DNA of 64,000 nucleotides, from contig PYST01000048.1 in NCBI GenBank assembly GCA_003049485.1, forward strand, positions 68,096 through 132,095, read 5' to 3'. Origin of the DNA: Ophioceras dolichostomum (taxonomy: Eukaryota > Ascomycota > Sordariomycetes > Magnaporthales > Ophioceraceae). A program made the position numbers and the translations under genes. The notes under the pieces are model-generated. The model ran no database searches, was not told the DNA's origin, and saw only the letters and a program-made list of their open reading frames with translations. Position 1 is the first letter of the stretch; each line of letters opens with the position of its first letter. This document shows positions 47,669 to 59,092 of this stretch, in pieces.

Positions 47669-50600
47669 ATGAAGGCAGTTCTACCCGGCAGGCCTGAGTC
47701 CAAGCCTCAAGCCCTCTCGACAGGCCTCTGGGAGTCTCGGCGCATCATCGTAAGCACCCCTCGCCAGTTCTTACCTTTTCAAGTCGACCGCGTCGGCGGC
47801 GCTCTGCCCAGCTCCGCCCTGCCCTGCCTGACAGCTTCTCTCTTCTAGGCCTACATCACCGGCAATGCGTTCGCCATACTATCCGACTACCAAACTCTCC
47901 TCCAAACCGTTTACGACGATGACGAGTCGCCACTTCAAGCCATCGCATTCGATGAAGCCACTGGCAAGATAGCGACGGCCACCAACAGCTCGGTCCGAAT
48001 CTACAAACCATTTGGCCAGGAGGACGACGCCCTCAAGGTTCGCTCGAGTTCGCCTACCAATACACATATCCCCATCGTGCTCCCAAATGAGAGTTTAGAG
48101 GAGAGTGTGGAGGACCGCCGGTAGCGTCGCTAACAACCTAGCTACCTATGCCTACAGTGGACCCTCCAGTCCAGCTTCGAGCCGTTCCCTCGCGACAACG
48201 ACACACGCACTCCCATTTCGCTTTCATGGGGAGCCTCAGAAGAGCTCTTGGTCGGTCGTTTGTCGCTGCAGGTTTACCAGACGTCGCTTGCGACAGCGAC
48301 ATGCTCGTGGACGAAGCTGCTGGCCTCCCCTGCGCAGTGTGCGCGCTTCTCGTACGACTCGGCCTACATCGCCTGCTTTGGCAGTCATGACCGCCTTGTC
48401 AAGGTTTTCCGGCGGCTCAGTTTCGGCTCAGATGACGTCCGATTCGACTTCGTGTATCTTCAACACCCCGCACCGGTCACCAGAATCCAATGGCGGAGAC
48501 CGCATCACGTCGACCAGACTATCGAGAATGTGCTGTACACGTTCTGCGCCGACAAAGTTCTGCGCATCTGGACCAGGTCTGAGTCCCACGGCAGCCAGCA
48601 CCTGCAGCTTTGGGGCAAGGTTGACCTGGTCAGCTCCATCCAGGGGGCGCCAGTCGCCGACGCTGGGTTTGCTACGAGATGGGCGTTCATCGTCCACGGG
48701 CGCGATTTCTCAGCCGCCACTGAGACTGCGCTGCAAGAAGGGACGGCCGGTGGGCGCGATGCCGATGTCGGGTTGCAGCATGTCATAGCCGTTGCGAACA
48801 GGAACCCAGAGATGTGCGTGGTCCTTGATACTTCGGGGAGGATGTCCGCCTGGGCCCTCGAGAACATAGGGGGCAGGCCGTCCTCGTCGCAGCACCAGCA
48901 GAAACATAAGACGCAGCAGCAGCGAGAGAAGACCACTCGCGTCTTCAATGCCGCCCATGTCGTATCTGCCGAGTTTGATTTCGCTGGCAGTCTGGCACTC
49001 GGCAGAGCCGACCACATCGAAGCACATAGCTACTGCAACAAATCCGGGGGTCACCTGCACATCCTCCTCCACGACTTCCGGGGGAGGGTAAACGTGTACG
49101 AAGCTAACGTTGCGGCCATGCTTGACCCGTCGTCGTCGGCGCCGCGATTGTACCTCAAGGGCACATGGGCCGGCCACTCGGCCCCGATCCAGAAAATCGT
49201 CCGTAACTTCAGTGGACGAGCGGTCTTCTCAAGGACTAAGGACGGCGAGGGCGTCGTCTGGCGGCACACACAGGATGACGGGCGAGACTCCACAGCTCTG
49301 TCGCAGCAGGCCATGATTCCACAGCAGGGCCATATTCATCGAATATGCTTGCTTCGCAAGGGGCGCTTTGTTGTGTTTTTGCATCACGAAAAAATCTCTC
49401 TCTGGGACTGCCGTCCGCCACATCCACGCCTGCTGGCAGAGTGTCCATATGCCGTGGGTGGCAAGCCTCTTTGCCTACTCATCCTCCCGCGCCAACGCGC
49501 CGAGGAGTATACCAGAGCCCATATTGCAACTGTCACGTCCGAGAAGAAGGGCATCGTCTGGGAACTGAAGCTCCCGCACTACTCGCACTACGCTCCGAGC
49601 GCGCCGGGCTCGCCAGGCTTGGCGAAGAAGTCGCTCCCGCTGTCCGTTAATGTTAACGTGAACTTGAACGTGAACGGAAACGGTAACGGGAACGATTGCG
49701 CATCTATCCGGGAGTTCTGCCGCTTCGAGCTGAACGGGGCGGGCGACTTGGCCTACGTCCTCCCGGTCGACCCCGCCGGCTCGTCTCCCATCATTTCCGG
49801 ATTCCTGGATGTCTTCGCGCGGGACGTCGCCGTCTCATACACTCACCAGGGTCGCGTCGAGTTCTGGACCGCGAGGGTCGACCAGGCGCGGAGCCGGGTG
49901 GAATGGCTGTCCACCTCGTCCACGGAAACCGGCGTGGCGGAGCCCTCACTGGTCAGCGGAAGCACAATGAAGAAGGCGGTGCTGGTCAATTCGACCCGGT
50001 CGGCAGTCACCATCTGGGACGTTAGGGGGGCACGGCTGGAGTATGCCCAGGACGTCGAGGGCCAGAACAGTATCAGAGACCTCGACTGGACCTCGACCCC
50101 TGACTCGCAGTCGATCTTGGCCGTCGGCTTCCCTTACCGGGTCTTGTTCGTGTCACAGATGCGGTTCGACTATCTCAATAAAGGGCCGGCGTGGGCGCCG
50201 ATCCGCGAGATCAGCATCCGCGACGTGACACCGCACCCGATCGGTGACTCTACATGGCTCGGCGACGGCCACCTAGTGATTGGTGCCGGGAACCAGCTGT
50301 TCGTCCATGACCGCCAAGTCGACGTGTCTAGCCCACTCGTCTCGTCTCTACGGCTCCCGCACAGCAAGGACGGCACGTGGGATCTCTTTGATGTTGTCCA
50401 GCGGCTGAACGGGCCCCTTCCGGTGTTCCATCCTCAATTCCTCAGCCAGTGCATGCTCGCTGGCAAGAGCGTCCTTGTTCACCGTATACTGATGTCGCTC
50501 CACAAGACGTTGAAGTTCTGGGTCCCGGGTGAAACGATTGATGACTACCTCGGGATGGACATGGAGGAGTTCTACATGCCCGAGGCGGTGAGAGCACCCC

Positions 50601-52610
50601 GCATCCATATTTCCCCTTGTCCACCTTAGCTCCCCTGCCAGTAACGTCATTAACTCAAACGAAACCCCTTGGCCACCGGTCTTCGACATCGCTAACCTTT
50701 TTCCCACGTCTCGTCTCTCAGCAACTGGGAATCAAGCCAGGGTCGACAGAGCCCGAATCCGGCGGTTTCTTTGGTCGCAGTGTCTCCTCTTTCGACGGCA
50801 GCGAAGAAACCTTCGATGAGACGATCTCGCGCCTGATCAACGAGAAGCTCACCAAAGTTGCGCTGCCACAGCTCTCTGGCCACGAGCAGATCCAGCTCGT
50901 TGACATCGTCGAGTGCGCTGGTCTTGTGGAGACGCAGCGGCGGTCGATGGACGAGAATGGCGCGAGGTTCATGCTCTTCTTCCGACAGCACGCTTTACGC
51001 AAAGGCAGGACAAATGAGATCCACATGTCCTGGAGAGAAATCAATTGGGCCTATCACTCCACGAGCCAGGATATCCTGGTCGACTTCGTGTCCCGACAGA
51101 GCCATGGGTCTCTGCTGTGGGAAGGCGCCCGGGAGAGCGGCATGTTTATGTGGCTGACGGACAACACCGCTCTAGTAGGAAGCACTTTTTCTGTCTCCCC
51201 TACTTTCCTTCCTTCATTTTCTGTTCAGTAGTCATGCATGCGTGTGTTGATGCAAGGGGTGTCTGGATTCTCGTTGCTAACTGTCTCCGCTTCGCCCAAA
51301 CATCAGAAGAAGCAGTTCGAGATCATCGCTCGGAACGAGTACACGAAGAGCGAGATCAAGAACCCAGTCGACTGCAGCCTGTTCTACCTAGCGCTCAAGA
51401 AGAAGACAGTGCTGCAGGGGCTTTGGCGCATGGCAAGTGGCAATCGTGAGCAGGCAGCGACACAGAGACTGCTTGCGAATAACTTTGAGGACCCTAAATG
51501 GCGGACGGCCGCGATGAAGAACGCCTACGCCCTGATGAGCAAGCGAAGATTCGGTAAGGACCATAAGCCGCCTGCCATCCCCCTCACTCCGTCTATGTTG
51601 TCACACACCCTCGCTAATATGGATATGACGTACGCCGCTGTGCCGGCTGGCGTGACCCTTCCGTGTTTGTAGCCTATGCCGCCGCGTTCTTCCTGTTGGC
51701 CGATCACCTCCAGGACGCAGTGAACGTGTGTTTGAACCAGCTCAAGGACCTGCAGCTCGCCATCGCGATCACGCGTGTTTACGAGGGTGAAAATGGACCG
51801 GTCTTGCGCAGGTTGCTTGAAGAAGAGGTGCTCGCCATCGCAGCTCAGGAGGGGAACCGATGGTTGGCGTCATGGGCATTCTGGATGCTGCGTCGGAGGG
51901 ATATGGCCGTACGGGCATTGATTGTGAGTTGTCCCTCCCTCCACATAGATGACGGTATATCCTGTCGGTCCCCAGGACAGAGAGCGCATGTGGGTGTGGG
52001 TGAAGGAGTGCTGACAGATAGCCATACCCCTTAGACTCCCGTCTTTGCTCTGCTGGAAACACCGTATTCTCCGGACATCAAGTCGAGGCTGTTCCTTACA
52101 GACGATCCGGCTTTAGTGATTTTGTACGCCCAACTTCGGCAGAAGACCCTGCAGACATTGCGGGGTGCTTCAAAGGTTACGCCCAAGGTAGAGTGGGAGT
52201 TCGTCCTGCACAACGCGAGGCTGTACGACCGCATGGGCTGCGACCTTCTGGGGCTAGATTTGGGTGGGTTATTCTTCTTTCCCCCTTCGTCGCTGACGGC
52301 GGCCCACACCGCCGGTAGACCATCAAGACATGAGGATATCTTTGGATCCAGATTTCTAACATGCATTCGTGTGCTAGTGCGAAATTGGGAGTTCCTCCTC
52401 CCGGCGCCTCAGGCAAAGCCCGGTCTCGGTGGCGACATTGATCCCCTGAAGTTGCTACGCCGCAGGAGCTCTCTCGTTGTGGCGGACATGCCCATGTCGC
52501 CCGTTTCCGCTATGAGGGCGGCAGCAGCGGCTGGCGGGCATTCCGGCCCACCGCCGAGCGTTTTCGAAGAACCAGACGCCAGTTCCTTGCTGGACAGCTT
52601 TGGTTTCTGA
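47669..52610 (+). CDS. RAV1: RAVE complex subunit Rav1 (V-ATPase assembly)
   Basis: Eight exons: 47669-47749, 47849-48037, 48158-50587, 50722-51174, 51307-51553, 51673-51923, 52035-52263, 52378-52610, 1370 residues, close to yeast Rav1. The RAVE complex (Rav1, Rav2, Skp1) reattaches V1 to Vo and so reactivates vacuolar H+-ATPase. The N-terminal half is a WD-repeat double propeller: SLSWGASEELLVGRLSLQVY, CARFSYDSAYIACFGSHDRL, VTRIQWRRPHH, GTWAGHSAPIQKIVRNFSGR, VTIWDVRGARLEYAQD. The conserved Rav1p_C region includes FMLFFRQHALRKGRTNEIHM, SWREINWAYHSTSQDILVDF, WLTDNTAL, ARNEYTKSEIKNPVDCSLFY, LALKKKTVLQGLWRMASGN and AYAAAFFLLADHLQDAVNVC. The end is less conserved and Ala/Ser-rich. Exon 2 uses an unusual GTTCGC donor, supported by the ALK/WTLQSSF join. 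A short Asn-Val repeat lies around 49648-49695. Confidence 0.94.
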
Positions 52611-53421
52611 AGTCCTCGGTGTGCATGGGTCCGTCTGCCATCTAAGCTACTAGTAGTAGTAGCTACCTACCTAGGTACTTCTGTAGGCTGTGTGGACTAA
52701 ACCGAACAGGTAAGGTACCTTGAGGTACTATTGGGACGTTGTAGGTCAGTCGTCGCACGCGCAAGTTCTGCTTGCGGGTTGTATGAATGTTTGAATCATT
52801 CGGTTTAATGCATGTAGTGAGACACCTTGAGTATGTAGTAATAATCCCTCTGCACAGCAAATCCTCGTCTCTTGTGTTGGCGTCGTTTTTGAACTCCACG
52901 CCGGATGTCCATGCCAGGGATAGAAAGGTAAGGTACCTACCTGGTAGGTAGACAGCCACACATCCACCCTGAGAGGCCGTCCGATGATAGGCTCAATTGT
53001 TGGCCTACTACCTTACTGTGTAGGCGGCACATTCCCGTCTACCATGAGATGAATACCGGACAACCCGGGGGTTATTGAGACTTTTTAGCGCTGGCTTATC
53101 GCCATTTACGGAGGTACCATCCAGGTAAAATAGGTGGTAGGTACCTACCTACCGGTAAGGTGCGATGTGATCCCTGCAACACTGAATCCTCCATTCGAAT
53201 ATTACAAATTCAACCCAAGTCAGGTGCCCACAGGTACCTAGGTAACCGAACTCCCTGACAAGCATCTATTCATCATCACGACTTGCGCCGTCATCCAAAT
53301 CCTCTCTAGTGCTTGCTCCATGGTTTCATAATCTCAGGTACATACCTACCTATCCGTACCTACTATTCAGTCTCGTTCATTTATTGTTTACCTCCTAACG
53401 GAATACTGATAGGTGCCATAA
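52611..53421. other. Intergenic region Rav1 to OPT transporter
   Basis: 811 bp without a gene, dominated by short palindromes of the GGTAGGTACCTACC family. Contains Rav1 3' end and the transporter promoter. Confidence 0.5.
52660..53370. repeat. Cluster of GGTAGGTACCTACC-type palindromes
   Basis: At least six elements: CTACCTACCTAGGTAC (about 52660-52677), GGTAAGGTACCTTGAGG (about 52709-52725), AAGGTACCTACCTGGTAGG (about 52930-52948), the perfect 14-bp palindrome GGTAGGTACCTACC (53136-53149), AGGTACCTAGGTA (about 53232-53244), and GGTACATACCTACC (about 53337-53350). The dense packing makes this the hot spot of the motif in the window. Function unknown. Confidence 0.75.
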
Positions 53422-56400
53422 ATGAAAATGGCCCCTGACAGAGGATTGTTGCCTAAGCTGGCTCTGCAACGACCCGGCTCCTCATCCTCATCCTCGTCCT
53501 CGTCGTCTTCGACATTCTCGCCACCGGTCCCTGCCATGCAGCCGGCCGCGGACAGACGCGGCTCACGTCGTTACGCGGGACCGGCGGCTACCAGCACCAC
53601 TGCCGAAGGCCGCAGCTTCACGTTTCGCGGGGTGGCGGTTGGGTTGCTCATCGGCGTGGTCCTCTGCTTCTCCAACATGTACTTCGGCCTGCAGACCGGG
53701 TGGATCTCGACCATGACGATGCCGGCCAGTCTGCTGGGCTACGGTTTCTTCAAGACGCTGTCGCGGCACCTGAAGTATCCCTTCTCGCCGGTCGAGAACG
53801 TCCTTGTGCAAACCGTGGCTGCCTCTGTCGGCATCGTGCCACTTGGCGCCGGGTTTGTCGGTGTTGTATGCCTTTTTTTCTGTCTTGTTTCTTTCTTCTT
53901 GTTTCGGGCTAGGGGTGCAGGTGCATCTGGCACTGCAGGGCAGTCTCATATCCATAGTCCGGCTGGCTGATCCGTTCGCTGATTCGCGATGTGCCACGAG
54001 GTGCCACCGCACGATAGATCCCTGCTCTGAATTACCTTATGCTTCCAGAAGAGAAAGGTCCTTTTCGGTATGTCCCTATGCTTTCGCACTCCAAACCTGC
54101 CTAACGAATGCCTTGCTCTCGCGAGCTTCGAAAAAGAGGGTGGAAGGGGACGGTCTCTCAACCGTCAGCCGGTGGTGATGAGGCGCGTTCCTGAAGCATC
54201 AGTTTTTTTTTTTCTTCTTTTTTTTCTAACACTTCGTGTTCTTGTGAGCAGAATGAGTATTTTGGAGTCGATCATCTGGTCGCTGGGCCTCTGCTACTTT
54301 GGGTGCCTCTTTGCTATGCTTCTGTATGTTCCCCGCTCCACATATATCCTCGCGTGCTGGTCTCATCCTGCCCTATCCACTCATCGTTGTACTTGTTGTA
54401 CCTCTTGTACTTGTTGTGCATGGAATGCTCATGTGGACATTGGCGTTGCCATCTCTCCCTCCTCCGTCTGCTAGTCGACGCCAGGTCATTATCAGGGAAC
54501 AGCTGAGGTTCCCCAGCGGCTTCAGCACCGCCGTCCTCATCGGTGTCCTTCATGGGAAAACTACTAAGCGGGACGCCGGCAGCCGACGAGATTCGGTTTC
54601 GGGCGGCTTTGCGAGTCTTTCTGGCCAGACGGAATCCACCCATCGCAACAGGTCTGGTCCTAGACCTGAAGCTGGAACTGAGGCTGATGTGCGGATTGGT
54701 GAAGAATATGCCAGAGTTGGGGCCGAGGCGGCTGGCGAGGAGGACGAGGCGGACGAGAGGGACGAGGAGTGGTCCGCGACTCCCCCGGCGGATCAGGAGT
54801 GGAAGTCAAATGTGCGGCTCCTCCTCATCTGCTTCTGTGTGTCTGGGGTTTTCACCTTGTTGACCTACTTTATCCCAATCTTGCGGTCGCTTCCGGTGTT
54901 CGGGAGCGCAGCGGCGGGATGGCTTTGGACGCTGAATCCGAGCCTGGCGTACGTGGGCCAAGGCATCATCATGGGTCCGGCTACTACCATCCACATACTT
55001 TTAGGCGCCGTTGTCGGCTGGGCCATCCTCTCTCCGCTGGCCAAGCACGAGGGCTGGGCACCCGGCCCCATTGACGACTGGGAGACCGGCAGCAAGGGCT
55101 GGATCGTGTGGACATCGCTGTCCATCATGCTGGCAGATGCCGTCGTGAGCCTGGGGTATGTCGCGTTTGGCACATTGGCACCCTATATGCAGCCTCGCCT
55201 ACCCAAGGGGCCGACCATGGCGTCAGTCACTGAGATGTGGCGGTCGCGGTTCGGGTGGCAGCGGCAGCGGCGCGCTGAATACTCGTACACGCCTGTGAAC
55301 TCGGGTGAGCCGAGGTCAGGGTCCGAACCAGAACCGGGTCAACGCCCAGCTCCCACGCAGCAGGATTTGTACCAGGGCCGGGACCAGGACCGGGATCGCG
55401 ACATCGGTTCTCAAGTTGTCCCAAGAAGCTCGGTGCTCGAAGAAGACATGGTCTACGAAGTCAAGGCCGAGGTTGAGGACGCTCCCCCCGACCAGGTGAT
55501 ATCGGCAGCTGTGGTCTGGGCGGGATTTCCGCTGTCGATGCTGTTCTGCGTCGCCAGCATCCGGGTAGTCTTCGGCAGCCAGATACCGCTGTACGCAATT
55601 GTGGCGGCCGTCCTCGTCGCCATTCCGCTCTCGGTGATCGCGGTCAGGGCGATGGGCGTCACCGACCTGAACCCGGTGTCCGGCATCTCAAAGCTGGCGC
55701 AGCTCTTCTTCGCAATCTTGGTGCCTCGATCGAACAAGGCGGGCGTTCTCATCAACCTAGTCGCCGGAGCAGTGGTGCGGTTCTCTCCTCGACCTCCTTC
55801 CTACCCCTTAGCCCCTAGAGCACTTACCTATGCACCATGCCTTTATCGTCACCAGCAGCTCGAACTTGGTGGTCGGTTACTAATCTGCTCGTTACCCTTT
55901 CGGGTCGGCCATGGCCCTCTACAAATAGTCTGAATCGGTACGTCATTGACCTTATCTGCGCGCCAGGGAAGCTTGGGCATTCCCGTGGATATGGAAAGGG
56001 GCCAGAGAGGGCACCGTGTACGAGAAGACACGACTGACACGCAGCCACGGCGCCGGTCGAACAAACAGGGTGCCCTGCAAGCCGGTGATCTCATGCAGGA
56101 CTTAAAGACGGGCCATCTCATTGGGGCGGCACCCAAAGCGCAGTTCTGGGGCCAAGTGAGTTGATACCTTCCCGCCTAGGACGACGGTGGAGTGCTATGT
56201 TGTTCATTCCTCGCACTGCGCTGCCCATCCTCTCCCCGTGGAAGCAGTCTGGGCAAGGAGAAAATTCAAAGCCTCCGGAGCTGCGGGATCGGCGGGCTGA
56301 CGCCCTGGCGGTTTGGCTGCTAATGCGCGTCTCCTCCCTTTCTGCCTGTCCAGGTCATCGGCGCGACGGTTGGCGCAGTCGTCAGCGCTTTGGTGTACAA

Positions 56401-57252
56401 ATTATATACTACGTACGCCCCCTCCATCTTCTATTACCCCCTTCTTTCTGTTGCCTCTCCTTGCCTTGGCCTGGGTTTTCTGCTAATGTGCCGCGCCCAC
56501 GTAACTGTTCCCCTTGTCTCTTCGACGATGCAACCAGTGTTTATGAGACGATCCCGAACGATCTCTTCCAGGCACCGACAGCGCTAGTATGGATATTCAC
56601 TGCTCGGCTAGTGACATCGGGTAAAGGCCTACCGCCCATGGCCATGGAATGGGCGACGGGTGCTGCAGCTCTGTTTGCTGTTCTGACGGCCCTGAAGATG
56701 CATTCGCCGGGGGCACGGTGGCAGTCCTGGGTTCCTGGTGGGCTGGCAGTGGCCGTTGGTGAGTTCAGCCTCGCCCTCATTCTTCTATCTTTCACCAGCC
56801 ACTCAAAAGATACCTGGTCGACCTCCAAACCTACCAACCTATCAAACTTTCCACCTCTATACCGACTTGCGGCTGCTTCTCGTAGCAGCTTAACTTAACA
56901 GTCGAACTTTGTTGATGTACCTTTTCCAGGCATGTACAACGTTCCCTCCTTCACACTCGCTCGCACCGCCGGTGGCTTATTGAGTTGGTACTGGCGGTCT
57001 CATCGGCGCCGAGATGAGACTCCTCTGATCATCCTCGCGTCTGTAGGTTCACGTCACTCTCTTCTCTCCCTCCCCTCCCCCCTGGTGATTCATTCGAAAG
57101 GCTCCCGAGGCTTCCGGCGTCCCTTCGCTCCGACTAACTCTAAACCCCTCTTCTCTTCGTTTGCCCTCGCATGAAAGGGGTTTATTCTAGGAGAAGGCTT
57201 TCTGAGCATCGTCAACCTTCTGATGGAAAGTTTTGGCGTCCCTCACCTGTGA
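53422..57252 (+). CDS. OPT superfamily transporter (YGL114W-like)
   Basis: Ten exons: 53422-53865, 54018-54067, 54252-54323, 54475-55774, 55929-55937 (9 nt), 56069-56155, 56354-56412, 56538-56758, 56930-57042, 57178-57252, 809 residues. The family moves oligopeptides or metal-chelate compounds across membranes; YGL114W-type members are uncharacterised. Many transmembrane helices are visible, for example FRGVAVGLLIGVVLCFSNMY, LLICFCVSGVFTLLTYFIPI, and LYAIVAAVLVAIPLSVIAVR. Family motifs are NMYFGLQTGWIST, REQLRFPSGFSTAVLIGVLH, TDLNPVSGISKLAQLFF, GALQAGDLMQDLKTGHLIGA, VYETIPNDLFQAPTALVW and GFILGEGFLSIVNLL. A cytosolic loop (about residues 230-300) is long, charged and poorly conserved. The 9-nt exon codes for Ser-Glu-Ser and restores the conserved SExGALQAG. 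The start could also be 53428 or 53536; a Ser run follows the first Met. Confidence 0.87.
55929..55937 (+). other. 9-nt microexon of the OPT transporter
   Basis: TCTGAATCG is flanked by AAATAG on the left and GTACGT on the right. Inclusion gives GAV-SES-GALQAGDLMQ, as expected for OPT proteins; skipping gives GAV-GALQAG. Flanking introns would be 154 and 131 nt. Read from sequence only. Confidence 0.7.
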
Positions 57253-57669
57253 TGACGCAGGCCAGTCGAGTCATCTCGGGGCGGGTAGTCAGTGGCGGCG
57301 GCAAATGTTGTCGATGATCTTTTCTCCTACCTATCCCACCTCCTCTCCCGTTTTTCGTCTTCTCCTTTTTGCGCTTCCCATTTAAGCTTTCTACAAGGTT
57401 CCTACATCAACGCCACAGCTGCTCTTATTATCTGGGATCGACCTGATGGTTCGAAAGAACTAAATAGACCATGTAAAGGACTTAAATCTTCGGAGCCTTT
57501 TTGCATGCTTCGAATGAAGCCGTCTATCTCTGTAACCTACCTGCCTACATATACATTTCTCCAAATCCCTCGCGACTCCTGCCCCATTCTTCGATGTCTG
57601 CTTTCACCTCTGTTCCACAACTGTCTCTACGCCTACAACGACCCGATGCCCCAGCACTCGAACCTGAAC
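57253..57669. other. Upstream region of the secreted protein gene
   Basis: CT-rich, with an in-frame open extension of the downstream gene (from 57292) that lacks a signal peptide and conserved features; I treat it as promoter and leader. Confidence 0.5.
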
Positions 57670-58608
57670 ATGGTCCTGGCCGCTGTGATCGCCGCGGCCG
57701 GCCTGGCTCGCTCTGCCATGCCTGCTCACTCGCCCCATGTCAACTTCAGTACCAAGGCGCTAGATGCTGGCCAACTGAACAGCGTGGCCGTACTGCACAC
57801 AACCCCAACTACTCTGGTGACCCTCGTCGGCAACCCCCGGGCTCGTACGACAGAGGGTGTCGACGACGACGGACACTATCACGACGTGGATGACGAGGTC
57901 GTCGAAGATCGGGAGGCCAATTTTGAAAACGATTTCCGGCGCCCCGCCCCGGAGACGGTCACGGTCTTCGTGACGACCACTGCTTTGGTTGCGGGCGCTG
58001 GAGATTCGCGCGGCTCGGAGGCCATGTCTGCCACTGAGCCGACGACGTCGACTACTACTGACAACGCACCCCTCTGCTCCACGTCGCTGATCGCTCCCGC
58101 CCCCGCTCCCGTGACCGAGGAAGAAGCGTCCACGTCGTTGTCGGCATCCGAGTCTACTGCCGAGTCTACTGCCGAGTCTACTACCTCCGTGGCTACTCTC
58201 GAGTCAGCAGACCCATCGGACCTCGCGGCAACAATCACTGACCGAGCGAACTCGACGAGCACGGAGACCACCCTTGGGCCCACTGCAACAACCATCGGCC
58301 ACTTCCCCTTCCCGAGAATATGCGAGAGGTCGCGCAACCTGCTCTGGACAAACTGGCGAGTCCAGTTGCCCTTCGCGGCCAAGTACGGCACGAAGGCCGG
58401 CTGCAGCGAGAGGTTCCTGGAGGCGGTCAACAATCACTGCAGCGGCCTGGTCACCAAGTGGGACTGCGGCTGCGTGGGCTCTGTCAGGCCCTGCAACAAC
58501 ATGTGGATGGTCTTCCGCACCGACATCTTCTGCCCAGCTGGAGCCATTTCGGCGGCAATCCTGCAATTCACCCGCGGAGAAGTTACCATGTACTGCACGG
58601 ATATCTAG
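57670..58608 (+). CDS. Secreted Ser/Thr-rich protein with eight-cysteine C-terminal domain
   Basis: Single exon, 312 residues. I do not recognise the family. The start at 57670 (A at -3, G at +4) opens a clear signal peptide (MVLAAVIAAAGLARSAMPA); an ATG at 57646 would add eight residues. A non-conserved acidic part follows (VDDDGHYHDVDDEVVEDREA), then a Thr/Ser-rich region likely to be O-glycosylated, with TTSTTTDNAP and a short STAESTAESTT repeat. The C-terminal 95 residues hold eight cysteines in FPRICERSRN, TKAGCSERF, NNHCSGLV, KWDCGCVG, VRPCNNMW, TDIFCPAG and VTMYCTDI; even number and spacing suggest four disulphides. No GPI signal, transmembrane helix or catalytic motif is evident. It may be a cell-wall or extracellular protein, possibly an effector-like one, but that is inference. 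Confidence 0.7.
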   Translation: MVLAAVIAAAGLARSAMPAHSPHVNFSTKALDAGQLNSVAVLHTTPTTLVTLVGNPRARTTEGVDDDGHYHDVDDEVVEDREANFENDFRRPAPETVTVFVTTTALVAGAGDSRGSEAMSATEPTTSTTTDNAPLCSTSLIAPAPAPVTEEEASTSLSASESTAESTAESTTSVATLESADPSDLAATITDRANSTSTETTLGPTATTIGHFPFPRICERSRNLLWTNWRVQLPFAAKYGTKAGCSERFLEAVNNHCSGLVTKWDCGCVGSVRPCNNMWMVFRTDIFCPAGAISAAILQFTRGEVTMYCTDI

Positions 58609-59092
58609 ATGGATGGTATGGGGGGTGGCACGCTTTCTTTCACGCTTCCGTTTATCCTTTTTTTTCCTGCCTGGACGCTACCCAGGGCGCGCAACATTAC
58701 TAGTATGTGGATGGTTCTGTCCGACAATGTTGATTATTATTATGATTGTGGGGATTTGGATAAACCAATGATATTTCAATATTAGATGTGCGTTATTTAC
58801 CATGGTTCCTGCCTCTCTGCCTCCTTACGCTGTCCAACATGGCACACAACATCCAAAACACGAGTTGCACATGCTGTTGAGGTCTATGACGATCTTATTG
58901 ACTACCTAGAAGTACCTCCCTAAGGTAGGTACCTACCTCCCTGTCTACGTAGGTGGAACCTGGGTAACCCCCTCTCTTTTTTTGGGCAGGCACGTGTATG
59001 AATGGAAAAATACGCGTGCACCGTTTGGAAGGCGTAGCAGTGATCGAAGAGAAATGGGGTCTGACTCCCGATGACCCAGGATGACATCGTTA
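58609..59092. other. Convergent intergenic region, secreted protein / PRMT3
   Basis: Two 3' ends, with a perfect 16-bp palindrome (58923-58938) and related elements to about 58955. No gene seen. Confidence 0.5.
58923..58938. repeat. Perfect 16-bp palindrome AGGTAGGTACCTACCT
   Basis: The longest exact member of the palindrome family in the window, flanked by AGTACCTCCCTA and CTACGTAGG. Function unknown. Confidence 0.75.

Noticed and set aside
43727..58608. A possible secondary-metabolite or transport cluster (FAD oxidoreductase, OPT transporter, secreted protein)
   Set aside because: No backbone synthase, P450 or pathway regulator; the genes are interleaved with housekeeping Cox11 and Rav1.
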